The notes under the pieces: generated by a model | What the model was told of the DNA's origin: nothing | The model's input: only the letters and a program-made list of their open reading frames with translations | The model's database searches: none | DNA from: Methanobrevibacter sp. | Lineage (GTDB): Archaea > Methanobacteriota > Methanobacteria > Methanobacteriales > Methanobacteriaceae | Length of the DNA: 49,666 bases | Assembly: GCF_030539555.1 (NCBI RefSeq) | Contig: NZ_JAUNXX010000008.1 | Coordinates: 1-49,666, forward strand | Direction: 5' to 3' | Made by a program: the position numbers and the translations under genes | Shown here: positions 35,593 to 46,700 of the stretch, one piece after another | Layout: each line of letters opens with the position of its first letter | How positions within the stretch are numbered: the first letter of the stretch is position 1

Positions 35593-36484
35593 TTTCAGAT
35601 TCATTAACCAACTCTTTACCGCATTCATCACCTATTTTTTTTGCAAATTCTTTTACTTCATTAAATAACGGCATATTGTCGAGTGTTAATCTGTCACGTG
35701 ATGAGCCAACACACATGTATGCTTTAACTTCCACAAAATCGGGGTCCGCTTTTTTAATTAGTTTTGCATATTCTTCTGGTTTTTCCATATTCCTTCCCCT
35801 GACGCATGTGTTTCTTATGCATGTGCGTGAGTTGAAACTTGCCAATGTTTCAAGTGATTCATTTAAATTGTTCCAAGCATCATTTATTCTGGGTCTGCAC
35901 ACGGAATTAAATGTTTTCTCGTCAGGCGCATCCAAGGAAAGGTATAGTTGATAGGGATCGTTTTCCAGGTTTCTTAATCTGTCAACGCACTGGCCATTAC
36001 TGACGACAAATGTAGTAAAGTCACGGCGGTTAAACTCACCAATCAGTTCATCGATTTTGGGATAAAGTGTGGGTTCGCCCGCTAATGAGATGGCGGCATT
36101 AGTCGGATTTTTCATTTCTTCCAATTTTTTCCTGTTTGCTTTGTCATTTCCATAAAATCCGCATAGTAAATTATTTTGCGCTTTAATAGCTCCGTCAATT
36201 ATAGTTTTAGGGTCATCATATTCCTCATCTTCCCAGCTGGTTTGTGTATAAGTCAGGTCCCTCCAACAGAATTCGCATTCCTGCTGACAGTTTGGAACAG
36301 CAGGAGACATCTGAAGGCATCTGTGTGACTTGATTCCATAGAATTTCTCTTTATAACAGACTCCTTTATCTACAATACTTTGTCGTGTCCAATGGCATGT
36401 CTTTACTGCGGCGTGGCCATGGAATCCAACGAATCTATATCCGCTTTTTTCTAATTTTTCAATTTGGTTTTTATTGAATGACAT
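35567..36484 (-). CDS. taw1: tRNA 4-demethylwyosine synthase Taw1 (radical SAM)
   Basis: Radical-SAM enzyme condensing pyruvate carbons onto m1G37 of tRNA-Phe, first step of wyosine formation. Features are GYRFVGFHGHAAVKTCHWTRQSI, KFYGIKSHRCLQMSPAVPNC, CQQECEFCWRDL (CxxxCxxC cluster), NPTNAAISLAGEPTLYP and LYLSLDAPDEKTF. About 305 residues from the ATG at 36484; upstream in-frame codons lack similarity and are ignored. Overlaps its convergent neighbour at the 3' end. Confidence 0.94.
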   Translation of the reverse strand: MSFNKNQIEKLEKSGYRFVGFHGHAAVKTCHWTRQSIVDKGVCYKEKFYGIKSHRCLQMSPAVPNCQQECEFCWRDLTYTQTSWEDEEYDDPKTIIDGAIKAQNNLLCGFYGNDKANRKKLEEMKNPTNAAISLAGEPTLYPKIDELIGEFNRRDFTTFVVSNGQCVDRLRNLENDPYQLYLSLDAPDEKTFNSVCRPRINDAWNNLNESLETLASFNSRTCIRNTCVRGRNMEKPEEYAKLIKKADPDFVEVKAYMCVGSSRDRLTLDNMPLFNEVKEFAKKIGDECGKELVNESEISRVVLLE

Positions 36485-36616
36485 AAAATCATTTCTATAT
36501 TTACTTTTGGTAGTATATACATTTTTACAAGAAGATATTGTTCTAACAAATATTAAACAATATTCTAATATAAATAACAATAATTATTTAAACATTCAAT
36601 TATCATAATTTATTTT

Positions 36617-37483
36617 ATGAATTTATGGAATAAAAGTCAGGAGATATTATTTTTTAATAATTCCAGGTCTTTTGCTTCGATATCTCAATTATTTAACAAA
36701 ACCGATGATGGAAGGCATGTTGCATATTGGCCAAAAGATTATAAAGGTAAAAAATCGACATTGCAGGCTAGAAATTCGTTAATAGGGAATTTCACTGAAA
36801 AATATGTAATGGATTTGTTCACTTCGATTATTGGTGAAGAGTTCCATGTTGTTCAGCAGGCCCAAATTCCTGCATTGGGCATTTCCTCATCATCTCCTGC
36901 AGACATTGTAGTTTCAGGGGTGGACAAAAAAATTCTAAAGCCCTCTGACGTAAAATTGATTTGTGAAGTTAAAATGTCTCTTGTTTGGAATTGGGAATAT
37001 GATGTTGAAAATGATCATCTTGTTGAAATTGGCGATTATAGATATCATCAGGGAAAACCAAGTTTCACACGTTCAGATTCAATCTTGAAGGCCATAGGGA
37101 AATGTATTGATATTAGAGTTTCAAGCAGGCTTGCATCAAAAATACCTATCATTGTTTTGGGTAATGCTCCTTTGTCAAATGGATTTTGCAAAAAAGCAGA
37201 TCATCTAAAAAAAGCAGGCATTATTCAGGGATTTTGGTCTTTAAATCCTTTTCCTCTTAATCATGGAAACACTAGAAAAACAACTCCTGAGGGGGGTTTT
37301 GTCAAATTTGATGATGTGGATGAATTAAATAGTTCCTTGAACAAATTATTTAATCGGGATTTAAACTTTTTTTCAGGCATGATTAATCCAACTGAATTGG
37401 GAAAAGTTATTGAAATCGCCAATTGCGAAAGGGATTATGAGAAAAAAGGATTAAAATTTTTAAGTTTGATGAAGGAGATTTAG
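36617..37483 (+). CDS. Type II restriction endonuclease (putative)
   Basis: A 288-residue protein immediately upstream of a DNA methyltransferase. A PD-(D/E)xK-like catalytic arrangement is visible: SPADIVVSG with D96, then LICEVKM with E117 and K119. The specificity is unknown. No ribosome-binding site precedes the ATG, and the AT-rich TATTTAAACATT about 30 bases up suggests a leaderless mRNA. The nuclease gene is first in the operon. It is recognised by context and motif rather than by a named family, so confidence is moderate. Confidence 0.72.
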   Translation: MNLWNKSQEILFFNNSRSFASISQLFNKTDDGRHVAYWPKDYKGKKSTLQARNSLIGNFTEKYVMDLFTSIIGEEFHVVQQAQIPALGISSSSPADIVVSGVDKKILKPSDVKLICEVKMSLVWNWEYDVENDHLVEIGDYRYHQGKPSFTRSDSILKAIGKCIDIRVSSRLASKIPIIVLGNAPLSNGFCKKADHLKKAGIIQGFWSLNPFPLNHGNTRKTTPEGGFVKFDDVDELNSSLNKLFNRDLNFFSGMINPTELGKVIEIANCERDYEKKGLKFLSLMKEI

Positions 37484-38362
37484 ATGGCTAGAAAAACAAA
37501 AACAACTTCTTTCGGTTCTATTGTGCGTGAAAGCCATGATTCAAGAAAATTTTACAGTTCAAAAGTTTTTTCACAATTCAAAATTCAAGAAAACATAGAA
37601 TTTGAAGAAAATGAAATTCCTAAAAAGGACTTAAACAGGCTATATTGCAAATCCAGTGAAAATATGGATGAGATACCAGATAACAGTATTCATCTGATGA
37701 TTACATCCCCTCCATACAATGTCGGAAAGGAATATGATGATGATTTGACATTGGAGGAATATTTAAGTTTATTGGCCTCTGTTTTTAGTCAATGTTACGA
37801 TAAACTGGTTACTGGAGGCAGAGCCTGTATTAACATAACCAACATCGGAAGAAAACCCTATTTGCCACTGCATGCGATGGTGATTGAGATAATGTTGGAT
37901 TTGGGCTTTCTGATGAGAGGTGAAATCATTTGGGACAAGTCAGCCAGTGCAGGAGGGTCTTGCGCATGGGGAAGTTGGATGTCAGCATCCAATCCTGTCC
38001 TTAGAGACTTCCATGAATACATTCTGGTCTTTTCAAAGGAATCCTATTCCAAAAACAAGATGCAGGATAAAAGAGATACCATTTCACGCGACGATTTCAT
38101 TCAATGGACAAAGAGCGTTTGGACATTTCCGGCAGTGAATGCTAAAAAAATAGGCCATCCAGCCCCTTTTCCGATTGAACTGCCTCATAGGTTGATAAAT
38201 CTGTATAGTTATGAGGGGGATATTGTTTTGGATCCGTTTTGCGGAAGCGGAACAACTTGTATTGCTGCACTTCAGAACAATAGGTCATATATTGGATATG
38301 ATATTAAAAAAGAATACATTGACCTTGCCAATAATAGAATTAATAATCATAACTTTTTTTAA
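37484..38362 (+). CDS. Type II DNA methyltransferase, beta class (N4-cytosine or N6-adenine)
   Basis: SAM-dependent DNA methylase with motifs in beta-class order: TSPPYNVGKEY (motif IV, about 74-84), a middle target-recognition stretch with AWGSWMSASNPVLRDFHEYI, and DPFCGSGTT (motif I, 250-258) near the C-terminus. The SPPY form is common in N4-cytosine enzymes. A strong GGAGAT lies 4 bases before the ATG, which follows the nuclease stop without a gap. No controller protein or specificity subunit is present. The middle segment recalls CTAG-type archaeal methylases, but I cannot fix the target. Confidence 0.9.
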   Translation: MARKTKTTSFGSIVRESHDSRKFYSSKVFSQFKIQENIEFEENEIPKKDLNRLYCKSSENMDEIPDNSIHLMITSPPYNVGKEYDDDLTLEEYLSLLASVFSQCYDKLVTGGRACINITNIGRKPYLPLHAMVIEIMLDLGFLMRGEIIWDKSASAGGSCAWGSWMSASNPVLRDFHEYILVFSKESYSKNKMQDKRDTISRDDFIQWTKSVWTFPAVNAKKIGHPAPFPIELPHRLINLYSYEGDIVLDPFCGSGTTCIAALQNNRSYIGYDIKKEYIDLANNRINNHNFF

Positions 38363-38405
38363 TATAAATAATCATATATTATAATAATATAAGGCAGGCG
38401 ATATT

Positions 38406-39074
38406 ATGGATACACCAATTGTAATATTAAATTATAAAACATATTTGGAATCAAGTGGAACAAAGGCATTGGATTTGGCACATGACCTTGAAAGTGCTTC
38501 TAATGAATCTGGAATTACTATGGTTGCAGCCCCTCAAGCTGCCGATATTTACAGAATCAGCGAAGAAACTTCTCTTCCGATTTTTGCACAACATATTGAT
38601 CCGATTTCTCCAGGCGGACACACTGGATCCAATTTGATTGATACTTTAATAGAATCTGGAATTAGTGGTTCATTAATTAATCATTCTGAAAATAGGATGA
38701 AGTTGGCGGATATTGATGAAGTCATAAAAATGTGCAATGCCAATGAAATAGAGTCTTGTGTTTGCACTAATAATATTGAAACTTCAAAGGCAATAGCTGC
38801 TCTTGCTCCAACTGCTGTGGCTGTTGAACCTCCAGAATTGATTGGTACAGGCATTCCAGTTTCCCAAGCACAGCCGGAAGTTGTTGAAGACAGTGTAAAA
38901 GAAGTTAAAGCTATCAACAAAGATGTTAAAGTTTTATGTGGTGCGGGAATAACTACTGGTGATGATATGAAGGCAGCAATGGATTTGGGTGCTGACGGGG
39001 TATTGCTTGCATCAGGAATCATTAAAGCTGAAAGTCCAAAGAACGCTTTGCTTGATTTGGTAAGTAAATTATAA
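38406..39074 (+). CDS. tpiA: Triosephosphate isomerase, archaeal type
   Basis: A 222-residue short archaeal TIM: ILNYKTYLESSG at the start, LINHSENRMKL (catalytic His), AVEPPELIGTG (catalytic Glu) and GAGITTGDDMKAAMDLGADGVLLASGI (phosphate loop). SD GGCGAT. Followed after 21 bases by pgk, giving a glycolysis/gluconeogenesis pair. Confidence 0.96.
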   Translation: MDTPIVILNYKTYLESSGTKALDLAHDLESASNESGITMVAAPQAADIYRISEETSLPIFAQHIDPISPGGHTGSNLIDTLIESGISGSLINHSENRMKLADIDEVIKMCNANEIESCVCTNNIETSKAIAALAPTAVAVEPPELIGTGIPVSQAQPEVVEDSVKEVKAINKDVKVLCGAGITTGDDMKAAMDLGADGVLLASGIIKAESPKNALLDLVSKL

Positions 39075-39095
39075 CAATATTATTGAGTGAGATAA

Positions 39096-40310
39096 ATGGC
39101 TGAATTTAATACAATTGATGATTTTGACGTTGAAGATAAAACTGTGCTTGTTAGAATTGACATTAACTCTCCTGTGGATCCAAGTTCCGGAATCATTTTG
39201 GATGATACAAGATTGAAATTGCATGCTCAAACTGTTAAGGAATTGTCTAATAAAGGGGCTAAGGTTGTGCTTCTAGCTCACCAAAGCCGTCCGGGTAAAA
39301 AGGATTTCACAACTTTATCTCAGCATGCCGAAGCGTTATCCGATATTTTGAATTTGAAAGTAAAATATGTTGACTCATTATTTTCAGGTTCTGCTAAAGA
39401 AGCTATTAATGGTTTAAAACCTCATGAAATTCTTTTGCTTGAAAATGTTCGTTTCTTTTCAGAGGAAACTCTTTCAAGAACTCCTGAAGAGCAATCAAAG
39501 ACTTTGCTCGTGAGACATTTATCTCCTCTGATTGACTATTTTGTCAATGATGCTTTTGCAGCAGCTCACAGGTCCCAAGCTTCATTAGTAGGATTCACTG
39601 TCAACACTCCTTCTGCGGCAGGCAGGGTAATGGAAAAGGAATTAACTGTAATTCAGGATGCTTTGGACAATGTGGTTCATCCTTGCGTATTCCTGCTTGG
39701 AGGGATGAAACCGGATGATTCTATTGATGTTATGGAAAATGTATTGAGCAACGGCACTGCAGATTCTATTTTGACAACAGGTATTGTTGGTAATATTGTA
39801 TTGTGGGCTTCCGGTGCTGATATAGGTCAGGTCAACAGAGATTTCATTGTAAGTAAGGGTTATGAAGATATGGTTGAAAAATCCAAAGAATTGATTGAGA
39901 GATTTGGGGACAAGGTAAAATATCCTATTGATGTTGCCTGTGAAATTGATGGTGAAAGAGTAGACGTTGATTCTGGCGAAATTCCTAATGAAGCTATTTT
40001 TGATATTGGTGTAAAGACCATAGCATTTTATGCAAAGGAAATCAGGGATGCCCAAACAATCTTTGCAAATGGGCCTGCGGGAGTATTTGAAGATCCTAAA
40101 TTCGCTATGGGCACTGAAGATTTGATTAATGCGATGGCAAAGTCTGAAGGATTCTCATTAATTGGTGGAGGACATATTGCGGCTGCTACTGCAGGACTTG
40201 GATTGGAAGATCAGATGAGTCATTTGAGCAGTGGTGGTGGTGCTTGCATTAGCATGCTGGCCGGTAAAGAGCTTGCTGCAGTGGAAGCTTTAAAAAACAG
40301 TAAAAAATAA
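39096..40310 (+). CDS. pgk: Phosphoglycerate kinase
   Basis: A 404-residue Pgk with KTVLVRIDINSPVDPSSGI, LLAHQSRPGKKDF, VNDAFAAAHRSQASLVGF, FANGPAGVFEDPKFAMGT and IGGGHIAAAT followed by SSGGGACISML. Archaeal form with slightly altered substrate loop. It probably shares the tpiA transcript. T-rich sequence follows the stop (TTTTTTTTACTTTTATTC), a likely terminator. Confidence 0.96.
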   Translation: MAEFNTIDDFDVEDKTVLVRIDINSPVDPSSGIILDDTRLKLHAQTVKELSNKGAKVVLLAHQSRPGKKDFTTLSQHAEALSDILNLKVKYVDSLFSGSAKEAINGLKPHEILLLENVRFFSEETLSRTPEEQSKTLLVRHLSPLIDYFVNDAFAAAHRSQASLVGFTVNTPSAAGRVMEKELTVIQDALDNVVHPCVFLLGGMKPDDSIDVMENVLSNGTADSILTTGIVGNIVLWASGADIGQVNRDFIVSKGYEDMVEKSKELIERFGDKVKYPIDVACEIDGERVDVDSGEIPNEAIFDIGVKTIAFYAKEIRDAQTIFANGPAGVFEDPKFAMGTEDLINAMAKSEGFSLIGGGHIAAATAGLGLEDQMSHLSSGGGACISMLAGKELAAVEALKNSKK

Positions 40311-40549
40311 TTTTTTTTACTTTTATTCTTTTTTTTTAAGTGATATATGGAGAATTTAGCTAATTTCACTTTCAAGAATTGCCTTATCCTTGATTTAATA
40401 AAATAATGGAGAATAATTTTATTTTAATTTTATTTCTATTTTCATTTCATCAAATGAAATTCTAATTTTGCATATTTTGGCTATTTTTCGCATTGAAAGA
40501 GTTAATTATTGCTCTAAATTCTGATTGCAAAAGTATTTTAAAATAAAAA
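40311..40549. other. AT-rich convergent spacer between pgk and thiE
   Basis: 239 bases with no supportable gene. It holds T-runs just after pgk, a short hairpin (ATTTCAT-CAA-ATGAAAT region near 40447-40463), and two tiny MEN-starting ORFs without good ribosome sites. Probably terminators for the two converging transcripts. Confidence 0.5.
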
Positions 40550-41170
40550 TTAGCTATTAAAGATATTTAATAGCTCTTCTGATGATTTTTTAGGATTGTC
40601 GGAACTCATTATTGCGCTTACAACAGACAGTCCTGCTATTCCTGTGTCTGTCAGCTGATTTGCATTATCCAAATTGATTCCTCCAATAGCCACAACAGGA
40701 ATATCAATGCTGTCAACAATTTGAATTAATTCCTCTTTTGTAACTGAAGGTGCATCATCCTTGGTGGCTGTTGGAAATACTGCTCCAGTTCCGATATAAT
40801 CAGCACCATCGCTTTCAGCCTTTTTTGCTTCATTAATTGTGGCTGCCGAAACGCCCAATATCTTATTTTGACCGATTAATTTTCTTGTGACATCACAAGG
40901 CATGTCTGATTGCCCAACATGCACTCCATCTGCGTCAATGGCAAGTGCTATATCAACCCTGTCGTTAATAATCAGTGGCACATTGTATTTTGCTGTTATT
41001 TCTTTAACTTTCAAGGCCAAATTATAAAAATCAAGTGTATCTGCTGTTTTTTCTCTAATCTGAACTACAGTGACTCCACCTTTTATTGCCTCTTCAATTG
41101 TGTTTAGGAATTTCTCCACATTGTCGCTGTTGTCTGTGACAAGATAGAGGGATAGGTCTATGCTGTTCAT
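40550..41170 (-). CDS. thiE: Thiamine-phosphate synthase ThiE
   Basis: Joins the hydroxymethylpyrimidine and thiazole phosphates. 206 residues: LYLVTDNSDNVEKFL, VTVVQIREK, PLIINDRVDIALAIDADGVHVGQ, GVSAATINEA, YIGTGAVFPTATKDDAP and VVAIGGINLDNANQL. ATG overlaps the thiM stop (ATGA), so the pair is translationally coupled. Confidence 0.95.
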   Translation of the reverse strand: MNSIDLSLYLVTDNSDNVEKFLNTIEEAIKGGVTVVQIREKTADTLDFYNLALKVKEITAKYNVPLIINDRVDIALAIDADGVHVGQSDMPCDVTRKLIGQNKILGVSAATINEAKKAESDGADYIGTGAVFPTATKDDAPSVTKEELIQIVDSIDIPVVAIGGINLDNANQLTDTGIAGLSVVSAIMSSDNPKKSSEELLNIFNS

Positions 41171-42033
41171 AATATCATGATATTTGATTCGTTAACCAAA
41201 CTTTCAGTGTTGGTTTTGTAAAGGTAATCTATTAAATAGGCTCTGAATGAACCGGTTCCTTCATCATTATCTTCCACTTTTGCTCTTGCCTTTTCACCGG
41301 CAATATCCATTGCTAAAATTGCAACTAATGCTCCTTCAAAAGGTGTTGATCCTCCGATGCAGCTGCCAACAATTGAAGATAGCATACAACCGCTTCCGGT
41401 AATCAATGGCATCATGTCATCTCCGTTATCGATTGCCACGGTTGTTTTCCCGTCACTTAATATGTCAATCGGACCGCTTGCAAGAATTGTTGTATCTAAG
41501 TTGTTTGCAAGTTCTTTTATGATTTCACCGTTAGCTTTTAAGTTTTCTTCGTTAATTATGTCATCAACATTTACGTCAACACCTTTTGCGATGTTATTTT
41601 CATCGATAACTCCAGTCAGTTTTGCTATTGCTTTTATTTCACTTATGTTTCCTCTTATCGCGGTTATTTTGTAATTGTTTAGGAGATTTAATGTTGTTTC
41701 GTTTCTAAGAGCTGTAACTCCGACTCCTACTGGGTCTAATATTATTGGTGTATTGGTTTTGTTTGCAACTTCGGCACTTATATTCATGGAATTGATTTGT
41801 TCTTTGCTTAATTTACCGATGTTTATTACTAAAGCGTCAGCTATTGTTACCACTTCTTCAAGTTCTTCTGCGTCTTCAGCCATGAATGGTGACCCTCCAA
41901 TTGCTAGAACTGCGTTTGCACAATCGTTGATTGTAACTGAATTTGTTATGCAGTGTGTTAATGGATTTTTTTCTTTGATTTGTGTGTATGTTTCATCAAT
42001 TCTTTCCAGTAATTCTTTTTTGCTATTTATCAT
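41167..42033 (-). CDS. thiM: Hydroxyethylthiazole kinase ThiM
   Basis: Salvages thiazole for thiamine synthesis. 288 residues: NPLTHCITNSVTINDCANAVLAIGGSPFMAED (about 20-50), VNIGKLS, PIILDPVGVGVTALRN, AIRGNISEI and PLITGSGCMLSSIVGS (anion hole and catalytic Cys). Operon thiM-thiE. No TPP riboswitch is recognisable upstream, where only an AT-rich run lies between it and tRNA-Thr. Confidence 0.95.
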   Translation of the reverse strand: MINSKKELLERIDETYTQIKEKNPLTHCITNSVTINDCANAVLAIGGSPFMAEDAEELEEVVTIADALVINIGKLSKEQINSMNISAEVANKTNTPIILDPVGVGVTALRNETTLNLLNNYKITAIRGNISEIKAIAKLTGVIDENNIAKGVDVNVDDIINEENLKANGEIIKELANNLDTTILASGPIDILSDGKTTVAIDNGDDMMPLITGSGCMLSSIVGSCIGGSTPFEGALVAILAMDIAGEKARAKVEDNDEGTGSFRAYLIDYLYKTNTESLVNESNIMIL

Positions 42034-42149
42034 GATTATTAATTATAAATTATCTCATATTTATATTTTTAATATATTTTGCTTAGTTTATAGTAAAGTA
42101 TTTAAAGTACTTATAACATAAATTACATTGTTCTATAATATGGAGCTAA

Positions 42150-42223
<74 letters not shown>

Positions 42224-42338
42224 TTTTAATTCATGTTTCTATTTTGATTTTTCAGTATTTTTTTCAAAATATAGTAACATTTATATAATAGAATGCATAA
42301 ATTATTATTAGTATGCTATCTCATACATATTTATGTGT

Positions 42339-42413
<75 letters not shown>

Positions 42414-42417
42414 TTGT

Positions 42418-42491
<74 letters not shown>

Positions 42492-42549
42492 TTCTAGAAA
42501 TTATTTATTTATTGTCATAGGTTATTTTTTGGAAAATATTGTAATTTTC

Positions 42550-42564
42550 CGAAATGTTTATATA
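42550..42564 (+). promoter_or_regulatory. Consensus BRE/TATA promoter for tRNA-Asp/Lys
   Basis: CGAAATGTTTATATA, the same 15 bases as in front of the VWA gene. Start expected near 42588, about 35 bases before tRNA-Asp. Confidence 0.7.
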
Positions 42565-42623
42565 TGATGACTAATATAGTAATTGATAGTGTATTATTAC
42601 ATGATATTATTTAAGTATTTCTT

Positions 42624-42695
42624 GCCCTGGTGGTGTAGGGGCTATCATGTGGGCCTGTCGAGCCCGCGACTCGGGTTCAAATCCCGGCCAGGGCG
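42624..42695 (+). tRNA. tRNA-Asp (anticodon GTC)
   Basis: Acceptor GCCCTGG/CCAGGGC, anticodon stem GGGC/GCCC with loop CTGTCGA, T arm CTCGGG-TTCAAAT-CCCGG. Discriminator G, as expected for Asp. CCA not encoded. Confidence 0.95.
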
Positions 42696-42727
42696 CTTCG
42701 AATACTAAATGATAACATATATCTCAT

Positions 42728-42801
<74 letters not shown>

Positions 42802-42845
42802 TTTCTAATTTTATATTTTAACTTTTCTATTTGGAGGAAAATAAT

Positions 42846-43079
42846 TTGAAAATTGATATTCAAGACCATAAACTTGTACCAACACACGAAATCATGACCG
42901 AAGAAGAAATTGCTGAGGAATTTGGTGATGTTGAGTATGATTTTAAAGACCTTCCTAAAATAAGATCTGATGACCCGGTTGTTAAAGCCATTGAAGCAAA
43001 AGCGGGCGATGTTTTGAGAATTACCCGTGAAAGTCAAACAGCTGGTGTATTTATCACTTATAGAATAGTAGAAGGTTAA
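42846..43079 (+). CDS. rpoH: RNA polymerase subunit H (Rpb5-like)
   Basis: A 77-residue archaeal subunit H corresponding to the C-terminal domain of eukaryotic Rpb5: DHKLVPTHEIMTEEEI, LPKIRSDDPVVKAI and AGDVLRITRESQTAGVFITYRIV. TTG start 8 bases after GGAGG; the TTG at 42831 precedes that site and is rejected. First gene of the rpo cluster. Confidence 0.95.
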   Translation: MKIDIQDHKLVPTHEIMTEEEIAEEFGDVEYDFKDLPKIRSDDPVVKAIEAKAGDVLRITRESQTAGVFITYRIVEG

Positions 43080-43202
43080 TTCAAATATAATTTTAGAGTA
43101 GTGAAATTTAATATAGTATAATTTCTGTGTTTTTTTGTTTTTTAGAAATTCATATAATAAATTTAACTTAGTTTGAGAGGAATTATCTTATAGGAGATAG
43201 TT

Positions 43203-43232
43203 ATGAGTAAATTAAGAATAATGATTAAATGA
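43203..43232 (+). CDS. Candidate 9-codon leader ORF before rpoB2
   Basis: MSKLRIMIK-stop, with TAGGAGATAG as a good SD 5 bases before the ATG and a TATA-like CATATAATAA about 45-50 bases upstream. It lies in the 226-base rpoH-rpoB2 spacer. A second TATA-like TTTTATATAG near 43267-43276 is better placed for rpoB2 itself, so this ORF would be on a longer transcript. Coding status is unproven. Confidence 0.3.
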   Translation: MSKLRIMIK

Positions 43233-43305
43233 ATTAGTTTTATTATTTACTTTTATTTAGTTTATTATTTTTATATAGCGTTTACGTAAATGCTGGAGGA
43301 AGTCC

Positions 43306-44850
43306 ATGACAGAGAATAATTGGAAATTAGTTGATGCATTTTTCGATAAATATGATTTAGTAGATCACCATATTAAATCATATAATGACTTTGTAAATAA
43401 TAGGATTCAAAATATCATTGATATTACTGAACCTATTACATTAGATGATGGAAAATACACTTTAAAAACTGGTAAAGTACGTATTGAAAAACCATCTAAT
43501 AAAGAAGCAGACGGATCAAGCAGTATCATTGATCCAACTGAAGCAAGACTTAGAAATTTAAATTATTCTGCAGATATGTACCTTGAAATGGCATTAAATG
43601 AAGAAGGGGAAGACAATCCTTTAGAGGAAGTATATATTGGTGAATTGCCAGTAATGCTTAAATCAGATATTTGCCACCTCAATGGCCTTACTGCTGAAGA
43701 ATTAATTGAAAAACATGAGGATCCTCAAGATTTAGGAGGTTACTTTATTGTAAACGGTTCAGAAAGGGCTGTTGTCACAATGGAAGAAATCGCTCCAAAC
43801 AAAATCATCCTTGAACGTTTGGATGAAGTAGAAGACAGACATGCAAAAGCTGTTGTTACTTCAATCAAAAGTGGTTTTAGAGCTAGAATTACATTGGAAT
43901 ACAAAAAACCACGTAAAAATGGAGTATTTTTAAGAATTTCCTTCCCATATCTTCCAGGAGAAATTCCATTAGTTATCCTTTTAAGAGCTCTTGGATTGGC
44001 TACTGATGAAGAAATCATTACAGCAATCTCTGATGACAATAACTTCCAGATGATGATTGCAGACGATATTCAAGTTTCACTTGAAGCTTTAAAACTGGAC
44101 CAAAATGAAATGGACGGCATGTCCCTTGAAGAAAGAAGGGAATACATGCAGAATGCTGCTATTAGATACATAGGTAATAGGGTAGCTAAAAACATGCCTA
44201 GCGATTATCGTACAAAACGTGCAACCGATGTTATAAATCGTTATCTGTTGCCTCATATGGGTACTGAACAAGAAAGATGTTATGATAAAGCGATTTACTT
44301 GGCTGAAATGACTGAAATGTTATTGGAAGTTATTGAACAAAAAAGAGAACCTCACGATAAGGACCATTATACTAATAAAAGACTTAGAGTTTCTGGTGAT
44401 TTAATGGAAGACTTGTTCAGAGTTGCTTTCACTAATTTAACCAGAGATATGAGTTATCAACTTGAAAGAAGCCTTTCTCGTGGTAAAGAACTTTCAATTA
44501 AGCAGGCTGTTCGTAGTGATGTTTTAACTGAAAATATTAAACACGCTATTGCTACCGGAAATTGGGTAGGTGGAAGAGCTGGTGTTAGTCAGTTATTGGA
44601 CAGAACTAGTTACATGGGTACATTATCTCACTTAAGACGTGTTGTATCTCCGTTAACCAGAAGTCAACCTCACTTTGAAGCAAGAGATTTACATCCAACT
44701 CAATTTGGAAAGATATGTCCAAACGAAACTCCTGAGGGACCTAACTGTGGTTTGGTAAAGAATTTAGCTTTAATGTGTAATATTTCTGAAGGTTCTGATG
44801 AACAAGAAATTATAGATGTTATTGAAAATATGGATGTATTAATCGAATAA
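43306..44850 (+). CDS. rpoB2: RNA polymerase subunit B'' (N-terminal half of B)
   Basis: The lobe/protrusion half of the split archaeal beta-like subunit, 514 residues. It contains [84 protein letters not shown] and [45 protein letters not shown] at the C-terminus. GGAGGAAGTCC precedes the ATG. The B subunit is split in the usual methanogen way. Confidence 0.96.
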   Translation: MTENNWKLVDAFFDKYDLVDHHIKSYNDFVNNRIQNIIDITEPITLDDGKYTLKTGKVRIEKPSNKEADGSSSIIDPTEARLRNLNYSADMYLEMALNEEGEDNPLEEVYIGELPVMLKSDICHLNGLTAEELIEKHEDPQDLGGYFIVNGSERAVVTMEEIAPNKIILERLDEVEDRHAKAVVTSIKSGFRARITLEYKKPRKNGVFLRISFPYLPGEIPLVILLRALGLATDEEIITAISDDNNFQMMIADDIQVSLEALKLDQNEMDGMSLEERREYMQNAAIRYIGNRVAKNMPSDYRTKRATDVINRYLLPHMGTEQERCYDKAIYLAEMTEMLLEVIEQKREPHDKDHYTNKRLRVSGDLMEDLFRVAFTNLTRDMSYQLERSLSRGKELSIKQAVRSDVLTENIKHAIATGNWVGGRAGVSQLLDRTSYMGTLSHLRRVVSPLTRSQPHFEARDLHPTQFGKICPNETPEGPNCGLVKNLALMCNISEGSDEQEIIDVIENMDVLIE

Positions 44851-44869
44851 GCTATTAGGAGGGAATTTT

Positions 44870-46675
<1,806 letters not shown>

Positions 46676-46700
46676 TTAAATCGATATAAGGAGCCAACAC

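Noticed and set aside
40347..40406. Nineteen-codon ORF after pgk, plus a second one also starting MEN
   Set aside because: Ribosome sites are missing or badly spaced, the sequence is very AT-rich and the region looks like terminator sequence.
42034..42149. Possible TPP riboswitch before thiM
   Set aside because: The spacer is AT-rich with none of the conserved thi-box segments such as CTGAGA.
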